Assembly: GCF_003545695.1 (NCBI RefSeq)
Contig: NZ_QUZZ01000001.1
Coordinates: 496,001-560,000 of the forward strand
Source: Taibaiella helva
GTDB taxonomy: Bacteria > Bacteroidota > Bacteroidia > Chitinophagales > Chitinophagaceae
Reading direction: 5' to 3'
Length of the DNA: 64,000 bases
Below, in pieces: positions 26,760 through 35,309 of the stretch. How positions within the stretch are numbered: position 1 is the stretch's first letter; every line of letters starts with the position of its first letter. Under the pieces are notes generated by a model. It saw nothing but the letters and a program-made list of their open reading frames with translations. It did not search any database and had not been told where the DNA came from. A program made the position numbers and the translations under genes.

Positions 26760-27353
26760 ATGAAATTGATCCTGAAAATAATGATCCTGCTCGGTGGTCT
26801 CGCGCCCTTATGCAGCCGTGTTGCCGGGCAGCAATACCAACTGCGGGAAGGCCACATACGCTTCAGCATTATCGCGCCCGCATCGGAGCTTACTGCAGAC
26901 AACGATTCCCTTTCCGGCAGCCTGGACCTGGGCAAAGGAACGCTCCGTATAACCGCCTATGTAGCGGGCTTTGCCTTCACCTCGGCTGAAATGCCCGAGC
27001 TGATGCGGAAAGGCGCCACTTATCGCTTTCATCATTACTACTTCGACAGTGAACGGTATCCGCTGGCTACTTTTAACGGCGCTGCCGCTGCACTGAAGAA
27101 AATAGATCCGGCGAAAGACGGGACTTATGAGATCAGCTGTGAGGGCAAGCTTTCTATGCACGATGTAATAAAGATCATCACGGTTAAAGGCACCGTAACG
27201 ATGAAAAGCGGTATTGCTACGCTCAACAGCGATTTTATGATCGATCCGCACGATTACGCAGTACGCATTCCGGAGACCATCAGCCGGTTCTACTATAAGG
27301 ATATGAAGATCGCGGTGAAGGCGCGGATGGTCCGTAAAGGAGCGAAGCAATAG
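26760..27353 (+). CDS. YceI-like periplasmic protein
   Basis: The 197-aa protein has a signal peptide (MKLILKIMILLGGLAPLCSR) and a YceI-like lipocalin fold: SGSLDLGKGTLRITAYVAGF, then MPELMRKGATYRFHHYYFDS, and the late MIDPHDYAVRIPETI segment typical of the family. YceI proteins bind amphiphilic or isoprenoid lipids in the periplasm. It starts 17 bp after the preceding T9SS gene and is likely co-transcribed with it. Function here is not established. Confidence 0.72.
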   Translation: MKLILKIMILLGGLAPLCSRVAGQQYQLREGHIRFSIIAPASELTADNDSLSGSLDLGKGTLRITAYVAGFAFTSAEMPELMRKGATYRFHHYYFDSERYPLATFNGAAAALKKIDPAKDGTYEISCEGKLSMHDVIKIITVKGTVTMKSGIATLNSDFMIDPHDYAVRIPETISRFYYKDMKIAVKARMVRKGAKQ

Positions 27354-27481
27354 TATAGGGATAGCAGTAAAATACTGTCATGAAAAGGTTAAATACAAAT
27401 CCGCCCGCAATGCATGGCCAATCGCATTGTAAGCGGTGCCATCCGGTAAAAGCGCATGATGAGACAATGTATCCTGATCCG

Positions 27482-28399
27482 TTAGCGGTACCTGATCTTG
27501 CAAAACATGCGCCGTTCGCGGGCGCCCAGCGCTGAGATCGCATTGCCGCTAAGACCGACAATGCTGTTGTGGTATTCCTTCAGATTCGGGATCGTCCCGA
27601 TCACTTTGGCATATACTGTTTTCCCGTTGGCCGGGTTGGTAATAGACAGGATCGTTCCTTTGCCGGCTGTATTGTGGAAGGCATAATATACGCCGGGTGC
27701 AGCCTTGGTGCGCAAAGGGTAGAAGACCGCTGCGCCAGACTCCTCATTGGTCGAAACACCCTGCACCTGTTTTTCGTAAAGCGCTTCGAAGGCAGATACT
27801 ATTTCTGTTGTTGTGTCCTTCTCCGCCAGGGCCGGTTTCTGCACCGGCTTCACGGTGTCGTGCATCACAGGGCGGGTGGGGAGAGCCGTTCCCGGGTGAA
27901 CCGCAATAGCCTGCGGACGGGCGGTATCGGGCTTGGCAAAAGGCTTCTGCGCAGCATCATAAGCCACCCAGCCGACCTGCAGGATGTCGCCGGTAGCGAT
28001 ATCGGGGGTGTTGCGGTGATTCCATCGCTGGATCGCGCTTTGCGATACACCCATCATACGGCTGATGCTGCGCAGGTCATCCTCATCGCCCGCCCGGTAA
28101 AAGACAGGCTTGCTTTTGACCACACTTTCGATACGGATAAAATTATAGTCGTCGATCGGTATCCTGAATTTCGAACCTTCCGGGAGACCGTCCTGGTAGC
28201 TGACCCGGTTCACATCGGCAAGCACTGCCGGAGGAACGGAATAGCGTTTCGATAAGATGAATAGTGTTTCTCCGCTCTTCACCCGGTGGATGAGATAGGG
28301 CATGTCCTCCTTATGCTTCACCCATAAAGTGTCCTGGGCTTTGGTACAAAGCGATATGCAGCACAGGAGCAGCAACAGCAATCTATTTTTCATAAGCAT
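27482..28399 (-). CDS. Exported LysM protein with C-terminal DPBB (RlpA-like) fold
   Basis: The 305-aa product has a signal peptide (an equally good ATG lies at 28393), a LysM domain (HRVKSGETLFILSKRYSVPP, about residues 38-85) and a second, weaker LysM-like unit (EDDLRSISRMMGVSQSAIQR, about 105-145). A Pro-rich linker leads to a C-terminal domain with GTILSITNPANGKTVYAKV and SIVGLSGNAISALGARE, which looks like a double-psi beta-barrel. The catalytic Asp and His of lytic RlpA proteins are not evident, so peptidoglycan binding is more certain than cleavage. The gene stands alone between convergent and same-strand neighbours. Confidence 0.75.
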   Translation of the reverse strand: MLMKNRLLLLLLCCISLCTKAQDTLWVKHKEDMPYLIHRVKSGETLFILSKRYSVPPAVLADVNRVSYQDGLPEGSKFRIPIDDYNFIRIESVVKSKPVFYRAGDEDDLRSISRMMGVSQSAIQRWNHRNTPDIATGDILQVGWVAYDAAQKPFAKPDTARPQAIAVHPGTALPTRPVMHDTVKPVQKPALAEKDTTTEIVSAFEALYEKQVQGVSTNEESGAAVFYPLRTKAAPGVYYAFHNTAGKGTILSITNPANGKTVYAKVIGTIPNLKEYHNSIVGLSGNAISALGARERRMFCKIRYR

Positions 28400-28444
28400 G
28401 ACGCATCTGCAGGGCTAATACCGGTGCCCGCGGTTTCTGCTAAG

Positions 28445-28487
28445 TTAAAAAAAGAACGGTTAAGGCGCGGCAGACACCTTAACCGTT
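28445..28487 (-). terminator. Intrinsic terminator of the 28513-29355 lipoprotein gene
   Basis: AACGGTTAAGG (28455-28465) and its exact complement (28477-28487) form an 11-bp stem. On the minus strand CTTTTTTTAAC follows. The stop lies 26 bases away. Confidence 0.88.
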
Positions 28488-28512
28488 ATCCCCTTTCCGG
28501 GTTGGAAAAGGA

Positions 28513-29355
28513 TTACTTCATCGGCTCCTGCGCCGCCAGCTTGGCGGTGCGGCTTACCGAAGTATTAACACCTTCTATGTTCTTGCCGTCCTTATCCACG
28601 AGCTGTACCTTAACGGTTACGTCGCCCATGGGCGCATTCTGGATGAAATACGGCTGCCATTTGTCAATATCGAAATTAGTACCGTTCACATCTACTTTTA
28701 CCTTGTTGCCATCCGGCGCCAGGCCTGTGTTGTAGACATAAAAATCAAGCAGGAGATTTTTGGTGTCGGCGCCTACATAGTCGCCTTTTGGACGGCTGTA
28801 GAAGATCATCGGCGTTTTGGGGAGCTCCATTTTGGTCAGCTTGCCTTTCTCATCTACGGAGAAATGATACAGCACACCGGCTTTTGGTGTTTTGATCGAC
28901 TCGTGGTAAGAGCGGGACAGGAACGACATCAGGTAATGCTCCGACTTAACCGGCACGGTAAAGCTCCTGGTGGGTTCGTAGAGTGCCACGTAAGGTTGGT
29001 TGTCCAGGATGAAATGAATGTGCTGGCCGTCCTTTGAATTGTTGCAGTTCTTGGAAGCAGCATCGCCCGTCTGGCTTTTTAGCTCATAATTTTTGACATC
29101 ATAGTCGATGGTGATCTTTACGGAGTCGGAGCCTTGCAGCTCGGCCTTTACGTTTTTGATACCCAGCTGTGCATCCGGGAATTCAGGCGATCCGGTTACC
29201 GGCGTAATGGTAATGGGGCCGGAAGGAGCCGTGGTGGTGGTTTCCACCTTGGTTGTATCCGAGGTAGAAGCTGTTTCGGTTGTATTGTTGTTGCAGGCGG
29301 TAAGTGCAAGCAACGCGACAGACACAGCAGTTGTCGTTATCGATTTCAAATTCAT
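28513..29355 (-). CDS. Lipoprotein of unknown function
   Basis: The 280-aa product has a clear lipoprotein signal (SVALLALTACNNN, Cys at residue 21) and a Thr-rich linker (residues 24-45). The body contains GQHIHFILDNQPYVAL, EHYLMSFLSRSYHESIK and LDFYVYNTGLAPDGNKV, and appears to be two beta-sandwich domains. I do not recognise a characterised family. The conserved His pair in HIHF and a second SYHES segment could bind metal, but this is only a possibility. It has its own terminator and is the last gene of its transcript. Confidence 0.75.
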   Translation of the reverse strand: MNLKSITTTAVSVALLALTACNNNTTETASTSDTTKVETTTTAPSGPITITPVTGSPEFPDAQLGIKNVKAELQGSDSVKITIDYDVKNYELKSQTGDAASKNCNNSKDGQHIHFILDNQPYVALYEPTRSFTVPVKSEHYLMSFLSRSYHESIKTPKAGVLYHFSVDEKGKLTKMELPKTPMIFYSRPKGDYVGADTKNLLLDFYVYNTGLAPDGNKVKVDVNGTNFDIDKWQPYFIQNAPMGDVTVKVQLVDKDGKNIEGVNTSVSRTAKLAAQEPMK

Positions 29356-29455
29356 ATCTGTTAGATTTTGGAGGCCTAAAGCTAAACGATTATTGTGTTG
29401 AGGATCAATAAAATAATGTCATTTAACGCTATTTTAAATTCTGATTGCCGGCAAC

Positions 29456-30139
29456 TTATTTAACGATGACTACCGATCCCGCCTTGTCGGGAAGCGGCGT
29501 ATAGCCGATTTGCTGCTCTGCGCAGAACCGGACTACGGCATCTCTAACACCTTTATAGCCTTCATTGTTGAAATCGTGTACCATAATATATCCTCCGGCA
29601 TTGAGCCTGGGATAGAAATAGACCAACCCGTTATAAATGGGGTCATACAGATCGGTATCGAGGCTCACGAAGGCAAAAGTATCCCTCACATCATCCGCGG
29701 TCTCGGGAAAATAGCCTTTTTTGATGATGCATTTTCCAGGATGAGGCATAATCGCCAGCACCTGCTGTACGGAGGTTTCCGAAAAATCCTGGTTGGCCGT
29801 TGAGTAACTTTCGCCGAGCTCTTTCTTTTTATCCCTGTTGTCGAAGCCCTCGAAGGTATCAAACAGGTAAAGGGCACGATCGGGGAAGTAAGCATTCAGG
29901 TACCGGGCGAATTTTCCTTTGAAAACACCCACTTCCGCAATGCTGCCTGGTACCTTCCTCTCCTTGATCTCGTTGCTGATCAGCTCAAGGGTGGATAGCC
30001 GTATGTAGTCATAATACCTGGTATCGATCTTCCGGTTCCTGGAGAGGTAAGCCAGCGAAGGCGCGATGGCCATTTTAGATTTATGTAAAAGCCTTTTCCC
30101 TAAAAAATAATTAATTCCTTTACCTATAGCCTGGAGCAT
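29456..30139 (-). CDS. TylF/macrocin-type O-methyltransferase
   Basis: The 227-aa protein matches the TylF/MycF family of SAM- and metal-dependent O-methyltransferases: the SAM-binding glycine loop GSIAEVGVFKGKFARYL, LFDTFEGFD, then FVSLDTDLYDP and IMVHDFNNEGYKGVRDAV with the metal-binding Asp residues. In this phylum such genes often act on cell-surface glycans rather than antibiotics. No glycan cluster is adjacent, so the substrate is unknown. The start is ATG 30139; the upstream 222 bp are shared with the divergent yicC. Confidence 0.85.
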   Translation of the reverse strand: MLQAIGKGINYFLGKRLLHKSKMAIAPSLAYLSRNRKIDTRYYDYIRLSTLELISNEIKERKVPGSIAEVGVFKGKFARYLNAYFPDRALYLFDTFEGFDNRDKKKELGESYSTANQDFSETSVQQVLAIMPHPGKCIIKKGYFPETADDVRDTFAFVSLDTDLYDPIYNGLVYFYPRLNAGGYIMVHDFNNEGYKGVRDAVVRFCAEQQIGYTPLPDKAGSVVIVK

Positions 30140-30361
30140 AAAGAAGCAATTGTAGCAGGCAATATTAATAAAATTCGGCTGGATTGACGGTTAGTGATTA
30201 AATTGCGTCTTTTTACAGATTTATGGATAAGCGCTATCCGCAGCAAAAATGCGAAGGGATCCAGGAAAGAACAAACCGTTGTTTCGATCATGGATATGGC
30301 CATACTCGGCGATCGCTGCTTAAACCCCTGTGTCTGGCAAAGCAACTTTAAATAGCATTGA

Positions 30362-31252
30362 ATGATATTTTCCATGACAGGCTACGGCCGTGCTGAAGGC
30401 AAGGCGGGCAACCGGCAGGTAATTGTAGAAGTGAAATCCCTGAACGGGAAACAGTTTGAGCTCAACAGCCGCATCACGCCTTTGCTGAAAGCTTATGAAG
30501 CCGATATCCGTAACGAGCTGATGCGTATCCTGAAGAGAGGAACGATCGACCTGGCTGTTACGGTAAAGCAGGAAGGCGCAGGCAAGCCGATGCAAGTCAA
30601 TACCGAGCTGGCCCGTTACTATCACCAGGCCATGACTGCTATTGCTGCTGACCTGAAGCTTGAAGTGGACGGCCACCCTGAACACATACTGGCTACGCTG
30701 ATGCGGATGCCCGAAGTAGTGGCGGCCGATACCGATACCCTGCCCGAGGCGGAATGGCTGGAGATCAAACAGCTGATCACGGAAGCAGCCGAACGGCTGA
30801 GCAGGCATCGCGAAGAGGAGGGTAAAGCCATTGAAAAAGATCTGCTGGCCAATATCAATGGTATCGAAACCCTGCTGAAAGCGGTAGAGCAATATGAGCC
30901 GGCAAGGATCGAACGGATCCGTCAGCGCATCAACAGCTCCCTGAATGAGTGGGCCGAAAAGGAAAGGATCGATATGAACCGCCTGGAACAGGAGCTGATC
31001 TATTATATCGAAAAGATCGATTTCTCTGAAGAGAAGCAACGTCTGCGTACGCATTGCGCCTATTTTGCCGAGCTCGCCGGCAACGGTCTTGCCGATGGCA
31101 TCGGTAAGAAACTGGGCTTTGTGCTGCAGGAGATCGGCCGCGAGATCAATACCCTCGGCTCCAAAGCCAATGATGCCGATATCCAGAAGATCGTCGTGAA
31201 TATGAAAGACAACCTGGAAAAGGCGAAGGAACAAGTATTAAACGTATTGTAA
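30362..31252 (+). CDS. YicC/YloC-family endoribonuclease
   Basis: The 296-aa protein begins MIFSMTGYGRAEG, the hallmark of the YicC family, and ends with ADIQKIVVNMKDNLEKAKEQ, the conserved C-terminal helix. YicC proteins are endoribonucleases reported to take part in stationary-phase RNA turnover. The central GTIDLAVTV and FAELAGNGLADGIGKKLGF segments also match. gldH follows after 23 bp, so the two are likely one transcript. Confidence 0.93.
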   Translation: MIFSMTGYGRAEGKAGNRQVIVEVKSLNGKQFELNSRITPLLKAYEADIRNELMRILKRGTIDLAVTVKQEGAGKPMQVNTELARYYHQAMTAIAADLKLEVDGHPEHILATLMRMPEVVAADTDTLPEAEWLEIKQLITEAAERLSRHREEEGKAIEKDLLANINGIETLLKAVEQYEPARIERIRQRINSSLNEWAEKERIDMNRLEQELIYYIEKIDFSEEKQRLRTHCAYFAELAGNGLADGIGKKLGFVLQEIGREINTLGSKANDADIQKIVVNMKDNLEKAKEQVLNVL

Positions 31253-31275
31253 TATTCGGGGACCGTAAACAGCAT

Positions 31276-31773
31276 ATGAAAAATCGCATTGTTTCTCTTG
31301 CCCTGGGCGCAGCCGTCTTATTGCTGACTGCTATATCCTGCGGGGTAAAATCAGCTTACTACCAAAAGCAGGAAGCTATCCCCGGCGCGCAATGGGAATA
31401 TAAATTTCAACCGGTATTTGCCGTAGATATTACCGATACGCAGGCCCTGTACCGTTTTTACCTACTGGTGCGCCACGACGAGGGCTATCCCAACGCCAAC
31501 CTCTGGTTCCGGCTGAAAGTAAAAGCGCCGGGCGATACCACTTTCAGCGAGGGTATACGCATAGAGAAGGACCTGGCCGACAGCAAAGGCGAATGGCTGG
31601 GAAGAGGTATGGGCGGTATCTGGGAACACAAGCTACCCTTGTTGGCGAAAGAGGTGCCCAGGCTGGCTAAGCCGGGCCGTTACGAATTCCGCATCGAGCA
31701 GATCATGCGCAGCAATCCCTTGCCCTCGGTGCTGAATGTGGGATTGATCGTCGAAAAGATAGAAAGGAAATAA
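31276..31773 (+). CDS. gldH: Gliding motility lipoprotein GldH
   Basis: The 165-aa lipoprotein has a signal ending LTAISC (Cys22) and the GldH core: RFYLLVRHDEGYPNANLWFR, then KDLADSKGEWLGRGMGGIWE. GldH is required for gliding in Flavobacterium johnsoniae and is found widely in Bacteroidota, linking this genome to the T9SS/gliding machinery used by the cargo proteins elsewhere in the window. No other gld gene is present here. It is followed by a long palindrome and a bidirectional terminator. Confidence 0.9.
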   Translation: MKNRIVSLALGAAVLLLTAISCGVKSAYYQKQEAIPGAQWEYKFQPVFAVDITDTQALYRFYLLVRHDEGYPNANLWFRLKVKAPGDTTFSEGIRIEKDLADSKGEWLGRGMGGIWEHKLPLLAKEVPRLAKPGRYEFRIEQIMRSNPLPSVLNVGLIVEKIERK

Positions 31774-31776
31774 TTT

Positions 31777-31834
31777 TTCTTCATTTTTCGGGTAGAGACG
31801 TTGCATGCAACGTCTCTACCCGAAAAATGAAGAA
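31777..31834. repeat. 58-nt perfect palindrome containing GGTAGAGACGTTGCA
   Basis: The 29-bp left arm (31777-31805) is followed without any spacer by its exact complement (31806-31834). The central core is GGTAGAGACGTTGCA joined to its complement. A related core occurs at 37497-37537. It starts four bases after the gldH stop, so it may also help terminate transcription, but its length and shared core suggest a repeat family. Confidence 0.85.
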
Positions 31835-31864
31835 GCCGCCGCTGATCCCAATCAGCGGCGGCTT
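31833..31864. terminator. Bidirectional terminator between gldH and ruvB
   Basis: AAGCCGCCGCTGAT (31833-31846) pairs perfectly with 31851-31864 across loop CCCA, a 14-bp GC-rich stem. The minus-strand continuation (TCTTCATTTTTC) is T-rich; the plus-strand continuation (TTTCG) is weaker. It lies between convergent genes. Confidence 0.75.
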
Positions 31865-31924
31865 TCGTATGTACAGCAAGGTGCGAAAATGATTTTTAGG
31901 CCGGGTATATCGTTTGCGTAATGC

Positions 31925-32953
31925 TTAAAACAGCATTTGCACGGTGCCCTGCGGGCCCCTGTCCTTACCCAGGTGGCGGTAAGCTTTCTCGGTAGCTTCC
32001 CTGCCCCTTGGCGTACGGACGATATAGCCCTCCTGGATCAGGAAAGGCTCGTAAACTTCTTCAATGGTGCCTGCTTCTTCACCTACCGCTGTGGCAATAT
32101 TGCTGATGCCTACGGGGCCACCTTTGAACTTTTCGATCAGGGTGCTGAGGATCCGGTTGTCCATATCGTCGAGACCGCTGGCATCCACATTCAGCGCCTT
32201 CAGGCTGTGTTCGGTAATGCCCAGGTCGATCACCCCATTGCCCAGCACCTGAGCAAAGTCGCGCATACGGCGCAGCAGGCCATTGGCAATACGTGGCGTG
32301 CCCCGGCTGCGCCGGGCAATTTCACCGGCAGCATCGGATGTGATCTTTACATGGATCAACGCTGCCGAGCGGACGACGATCTTCTGCAGCACCTCCTGCG
32401 GATAATAGTCGAGCCGCGACTTGATGCCGAAGCGCGACAGCAGCGGAGACGTAAGCAGCCCTGAACGCGTGGTCGCCCCAATGAGCGTAAAAGGGCTGAG
32501 GCTGATCTGTATGCTGCGGGCATTAGGCCCGCTTTCGATCAGCAGATCGATCTTATAGTCTTCCATCGCCGCATACAGGTATTCCTCTACCACGACACTC
32601 AGCCGGTGGATCTCGTCGATGAACAGCACACTACGGTTTTCCAGGTTGGTGAGCAGGCCGGCCAGGTCGCCCGGCTTTTCCAGCACAGGCCCGCTGGTCT
32701 CCTTAATGCTTACCCCCAGCTCATTGGCGACAATGCGCGATAGCGTTGTTTTACCCAGGCCCGGAGGACCATGGAACAGCACATGATCCAGCGCTTCGCC
32801 CCGCATATTGGCCGCCTTGATAAAGATGCGCAGGTTTTCGATCAGCTGCGGCTGCCCCGAAAAATCCTCGATCGATTGCGGTCTGATGCTGTTCTCATAT
32901 TCCTTCTCCCCGGAGCTAAGGCTGTCTTTCGGACGGATATGCGATGGTTCCAT
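31925..32953 (-). CDS. ruvB: Holliday junction branch migration ATPase RuvB
   Basis: The 342-aa AAA+ motor drives branch migration with RuvA. Walker [12 protein letters not shown], Walker [10 protein letters not shown], sensor 1 GATTRSGLL and the arginine-finger region PLLSRFG are all visible, and the C-terminal winged helix includes [17 protein letters not shown]. Length is normal. ruvC is in the same window (49565-50140) but not linked. The 166-bp gap to tdk holds a heptamer repeat and AT-rich sequence. Confidence 0.96.
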   Translation of the reverse strand: MEPSHIRPKDSLSSGEKEYENSIRPQSIEDFSGQPQLIENLRIFIKAANMRGEALDHVLFHGPPGLGKTTLSRIVANELGVSIKETSGPVLEKPGDLAGLLTNLENRSVLFIDEIHRLSVVVEEYLYAAMEDYKIDLLIESGPNARSIQISLSPFTLIGATTRSGLLTSPLLSRFGIKSRLDYYPQEVLQKIVVRSAALIHVKITSDAAGEIARRSRGTPRIANGLLRRMRDFAQVLGNGVIDLGITEHSLKALNVDASGLDDMDNRILSTLIEKFKGGPVGISNIATAVGEEAGTIEEVYEPFLIQEGYIVRTPRGREATEKAYRHLGKDRGPQGTVQMLF

Positions 32954-32984
32954 GAAGTAAAATTAAAGAAAGATTATCAGGGGT

Positions 32985-33027
32985 GAGTATTTGAGTATTG
33001 AGTACTGAGTATTGGGTACTGAGTATT
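32985..33027. repeat. Degenerate heptanucleotide tandem repeat
   Basis: Six units of the form GAGTATT / GAGTACT / GGGTACT run head to tail in the ruvB-tdk gap (one unit has an extra T). They are followed by AT-rich direct repeats of the type AAATTCCAAATTTC. No coding function is seen. Confidence 0.75.
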
Positions 33028-33119
33028 GGGGTGCTCAAATTCCAAATTTCAAAAATTCCAAATACTTACAATAGTTTACATCTGATGCTTGATGCCAATC
33101 TAACATCTTGCATCTACAT

Positions 33120-33686
33120 CTAGCCCCTATGATAACATTTACGGCAGCGGGGCTCATATTTGTCTTTCTCGCCCAGCACCAGGCGGCCCTCGTCAGCAGA
33201 GGTGCGATAAGAATAATTAGCAATGTTGCCGCAGACCACACAAATGGCGTGGAGCTTGGTAATATAATCGGCCTTGGCCAGCAAGGCCGGTACAGGACCG
33301 AAAGGCTGACCCTGGAAATCCATGTCCAGGCCCGCTACAATTACCCTTACACCTTTGGAAGCCAGTGTCTCGGCCACATTGGGCAGCTCGGCATCGAAGA
33401 ACTGCGCCTCGTCGATGCCGATCACCTCCGCATCTTCGGCCAGCAGCAATATATTCTGGGAAGCCGTTACCGGCGTGGAGCGAATACGGCTTTCATCGTG
33501 CGACACAACATCCGTTTCATGGTAGCGGGTATCGATGGCAGGCTTGAAGATCTCGATGCGCTGGTTGGCGATCTGGGCGCGTTTCAGCCGGCGGATAAGC
33601 TCTTCCGTTTTGCCGGAAAACATCGAGCCGCAGATCACTTCGATCCAGCCCGAGTCCACTCCGGTCTTAAAAGGTTCTATAAACAT
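33120..33686 (-). CDS. tdk: Thymidine kinase (type II)
   Basis: The 188-aa enzyme phosphorylates thymidine for salvage. The Walker A loop is [13 protein letters not shown], the Walker B/DEAQ segment is [10 protein letters not shown] with the catalytic Glu beyond, and the Zn-binding lasso shows CVVCG and CRKC. Length and motif order are typical of TK1-like bacterial enzymes. The next upstream gene (GHL10) ends 51 bp away on the same strand. Confidence 0.95.
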   Translation of the reverse strand: MFIEPFKTGVDSGWIEVICGSMFSGKTEELIRRLKRAQIANQRIEIFKPAIDTRYHETDVVSHDESRIRSTPVTASQNILLLAEDAEVIGIDEAQFFDAELPNVAETLASKGVRVIVAGLDMDFQGQPFGPVPALLAKADYITKLHAICVVCGNIANYSYRTSADEGRLVLGEKDKYEPRCRKCYHRG

Positions 33687-33737
33687 CTGGTTGCAAAAAT
33701 AGGGTTATTGTCGGCAAACATGACTGTCGTTTCCCGT

Positions 33738-35225
33738 TCATGGAGTAGCGGCCGTAGCCGTATTGCTGGGGGCGCTCTCGTTCCAGAGCCGGTCAAGCGC
33801 CGTGACCACGTACCGGAAGCTTCTACCACCCTCCTTGTCCAGGAAGCTGTTGTTGCGCGTCAGCGCTATGATCTGTCCCGCATCGCTGAGGTCGATTTTT
33901 TCATCTTCATCGAAACGGTAGATCAGGTAACGTTGCTGAGCTTTGGTATTACCCTCCCATTGCAGCAATACACCACCATTGGCGCCCGATGCCATCAGTA
34001 CCGGCGCAGCCGGCGCCGTATGGTCGAGCCAGGGCATAGCAGGTGGGATAGCAATAGAGCCGAAATAATTTTGCTGCAGGCTGTCTGTCAGGCCGAGCCT
34101 GATCTTGCTGAAGCTGGACGAGCTGTAGAAGATAAAGCCGTCGGTACCAGCCTGGCGCGCGGCACGGATCTGCTTCAGTATTTCATTGGGGCTGTTCCAG
34201 GGCGAAGCTGTAGCATTCAGCATCCGGTAAACACCCAGGCCGATATACAGCTGGCGTTGCCCCGAATGCTGCTTCCACCAGGGCAGCAGCACATCGTAGG
34301 GCGCTACCCGGTGGCCATGCTCCCAGTACAGCTGCGGCGCTACATAGTCTACCCATTTCCGCTCGATCCACAGGAGAATATCGGAATACAAGTCGTCGTA
34401 GCAGCTGCTGCCGCGGGTCGCCGACCCCTCCGGGTCATCTTTTTGGTTGCGCCAGATGCCGAAAGGGCTCACGCCGAATTTGACCCAGGCCTTCTCCTTC
34501 TTGATGTTAGTATTCAGTTGCGATATGAACAGGTTCACATTGCCGCGACGCCAGTCTTCCAGGCTTTGCCCGTTGTTGTAACGGTTGTAGCTGGCCCGGT
34601 CGGGAAATGGCCTGCCGCCTGCGGGATAGGGATAGAAATAGTCGTCTATATGCACCGCATCGATATCATAACGCCTGACCACATCCAGGATAACCTTCAG
34701 GATATATTCGCGGGCATCGGGATTGCCGGGATCGAAATAGGATTTGCCATCATAGTTGATGATCCAGTCGGGATGCTCGCGGGTCGCATGCCCCGGCGGG
34801 TTAGGGTTGCTGCTGCTGCTGACCAGGGCGCGATAGGGATTGAACCAGGCATGAAACTCCATATTGCGCTTATGCGTCTCGTTGATCATGAATTCCAGCG
34901 GATCGTATTTGGGAAAAGGCGGCTGGCCCTGCTTGCCGGTAAGGTATTTGCTCCAGGGCTCATAGGGCGAAGGATAGAAAGCATCGGCAGCAGGCCGCAC
35001 CTGGACCACTACGGTATTGAAGCCGCTTTTCTGGAAAAAGTTCAGCTGGTTGAGGAACTCCTGCTGCTGCTGCTGGGCCGAGAGGCCGGGCTTTGAAGGC
35101 CAGTCGATATTGCCCACAGTAGCGATCCATACCGCCCGCATTTCCCTCTTGGGCGCATGGGGCCCGGCCTGAGCGACAACAGGTATACAGAACAGGGATA
35201 CCAGCAGGAAATAGAAATAGTGCAA
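33738..35225 (-). CDS. Exported GHL10 (DUF187, YngK-like) glycoside hydrolase
   Basis: The 495-aa product carries a signal peptide (MHYFYFLLVSLFCIPVVAQA) and the GHL10 TIM-barrel, recognisable by EMRAVWIATVGNIDWPSK, FNTVVVQVRPAADAFYPS and AVHIDDYFYPYP. A C-terminal fibronectin-III-like domain begins near PAAPVLMASG. Family members include YngK and a Bacteroides enzyme active on glycans; the substrate here is unknown. TTG 35225 is chosen as start because an exact -7 box lies at 35251-35258 and a longer frame (to 35288) would begin upstream of that promoter and lack signal features. Confidence 0.82.
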   Translation of the reverse strand: MHYFYFLLVSLFCIPVVAQAGPHAPKREMRAVWIATVGNIDWPSKPGLSAQQQQQEFLNQLNFFQKSGFNTVVVQVRPAADAFYPSPYEPWSKYLTGKQGQPPFPKYDPLEFMINETHKRNMEFHAWFNPYRALVSSSSNPNPPGHATREHPDWIINYDGKSYFDPGNPDAREYILKVILDVVRRYDIDAVHIDDYFYPYPAGGRPFPDRASYNRYNNGQSLEDWRRGNVNLFISQLNTNIKKEKAWVKFGVSPFGIWRNQKDDPEGSATRGSSCYDDLYSDILLWIERKWVDYVAPQLYWEHGHRVAPYDVLLPWWKQHSGQRQLYIGLGVYRMLNATASPWNSPNEILKQIRAARQAGTDGFIFYSSSSFSKIRLGLTDSLQQNYFGSIAIPPAMPWLDHTAPAAPVLMASGANGGVLLQWEGNTKAQQRYLIYRFDEDEKIDLSDAGQIIALTRNNSFLDKEGGRSFRYVVTALDRLWNESAPSNTATAATP

Positions 35226-35250
35226 AGTCTCTTTGTTTAATGGTTCCGGG

Positions 35251-35258
35251 CAAAGATA
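35251..35258 (-). promoter_or_regulatory. -7 box of the GHL10 gene
   Basis: The minus strand reads TATCTTTG, an exact TAnnTTTG match, 25 bases before the TTG start at 35225. Confidence 0.5.
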
Positions 35259-35309
35259 ATCTATGCACCCCTGATACCGGGAAGGCACGCTTTATTTTTT
35301 ATCAACATT

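Noticed and set aside
33108-35096. 662-codon plus-strand frame opposite tdk and the GHL10 gene
   Set aside because: It spans two well-supported minus-strand genes and their gap; the codons make no recognisable domain.
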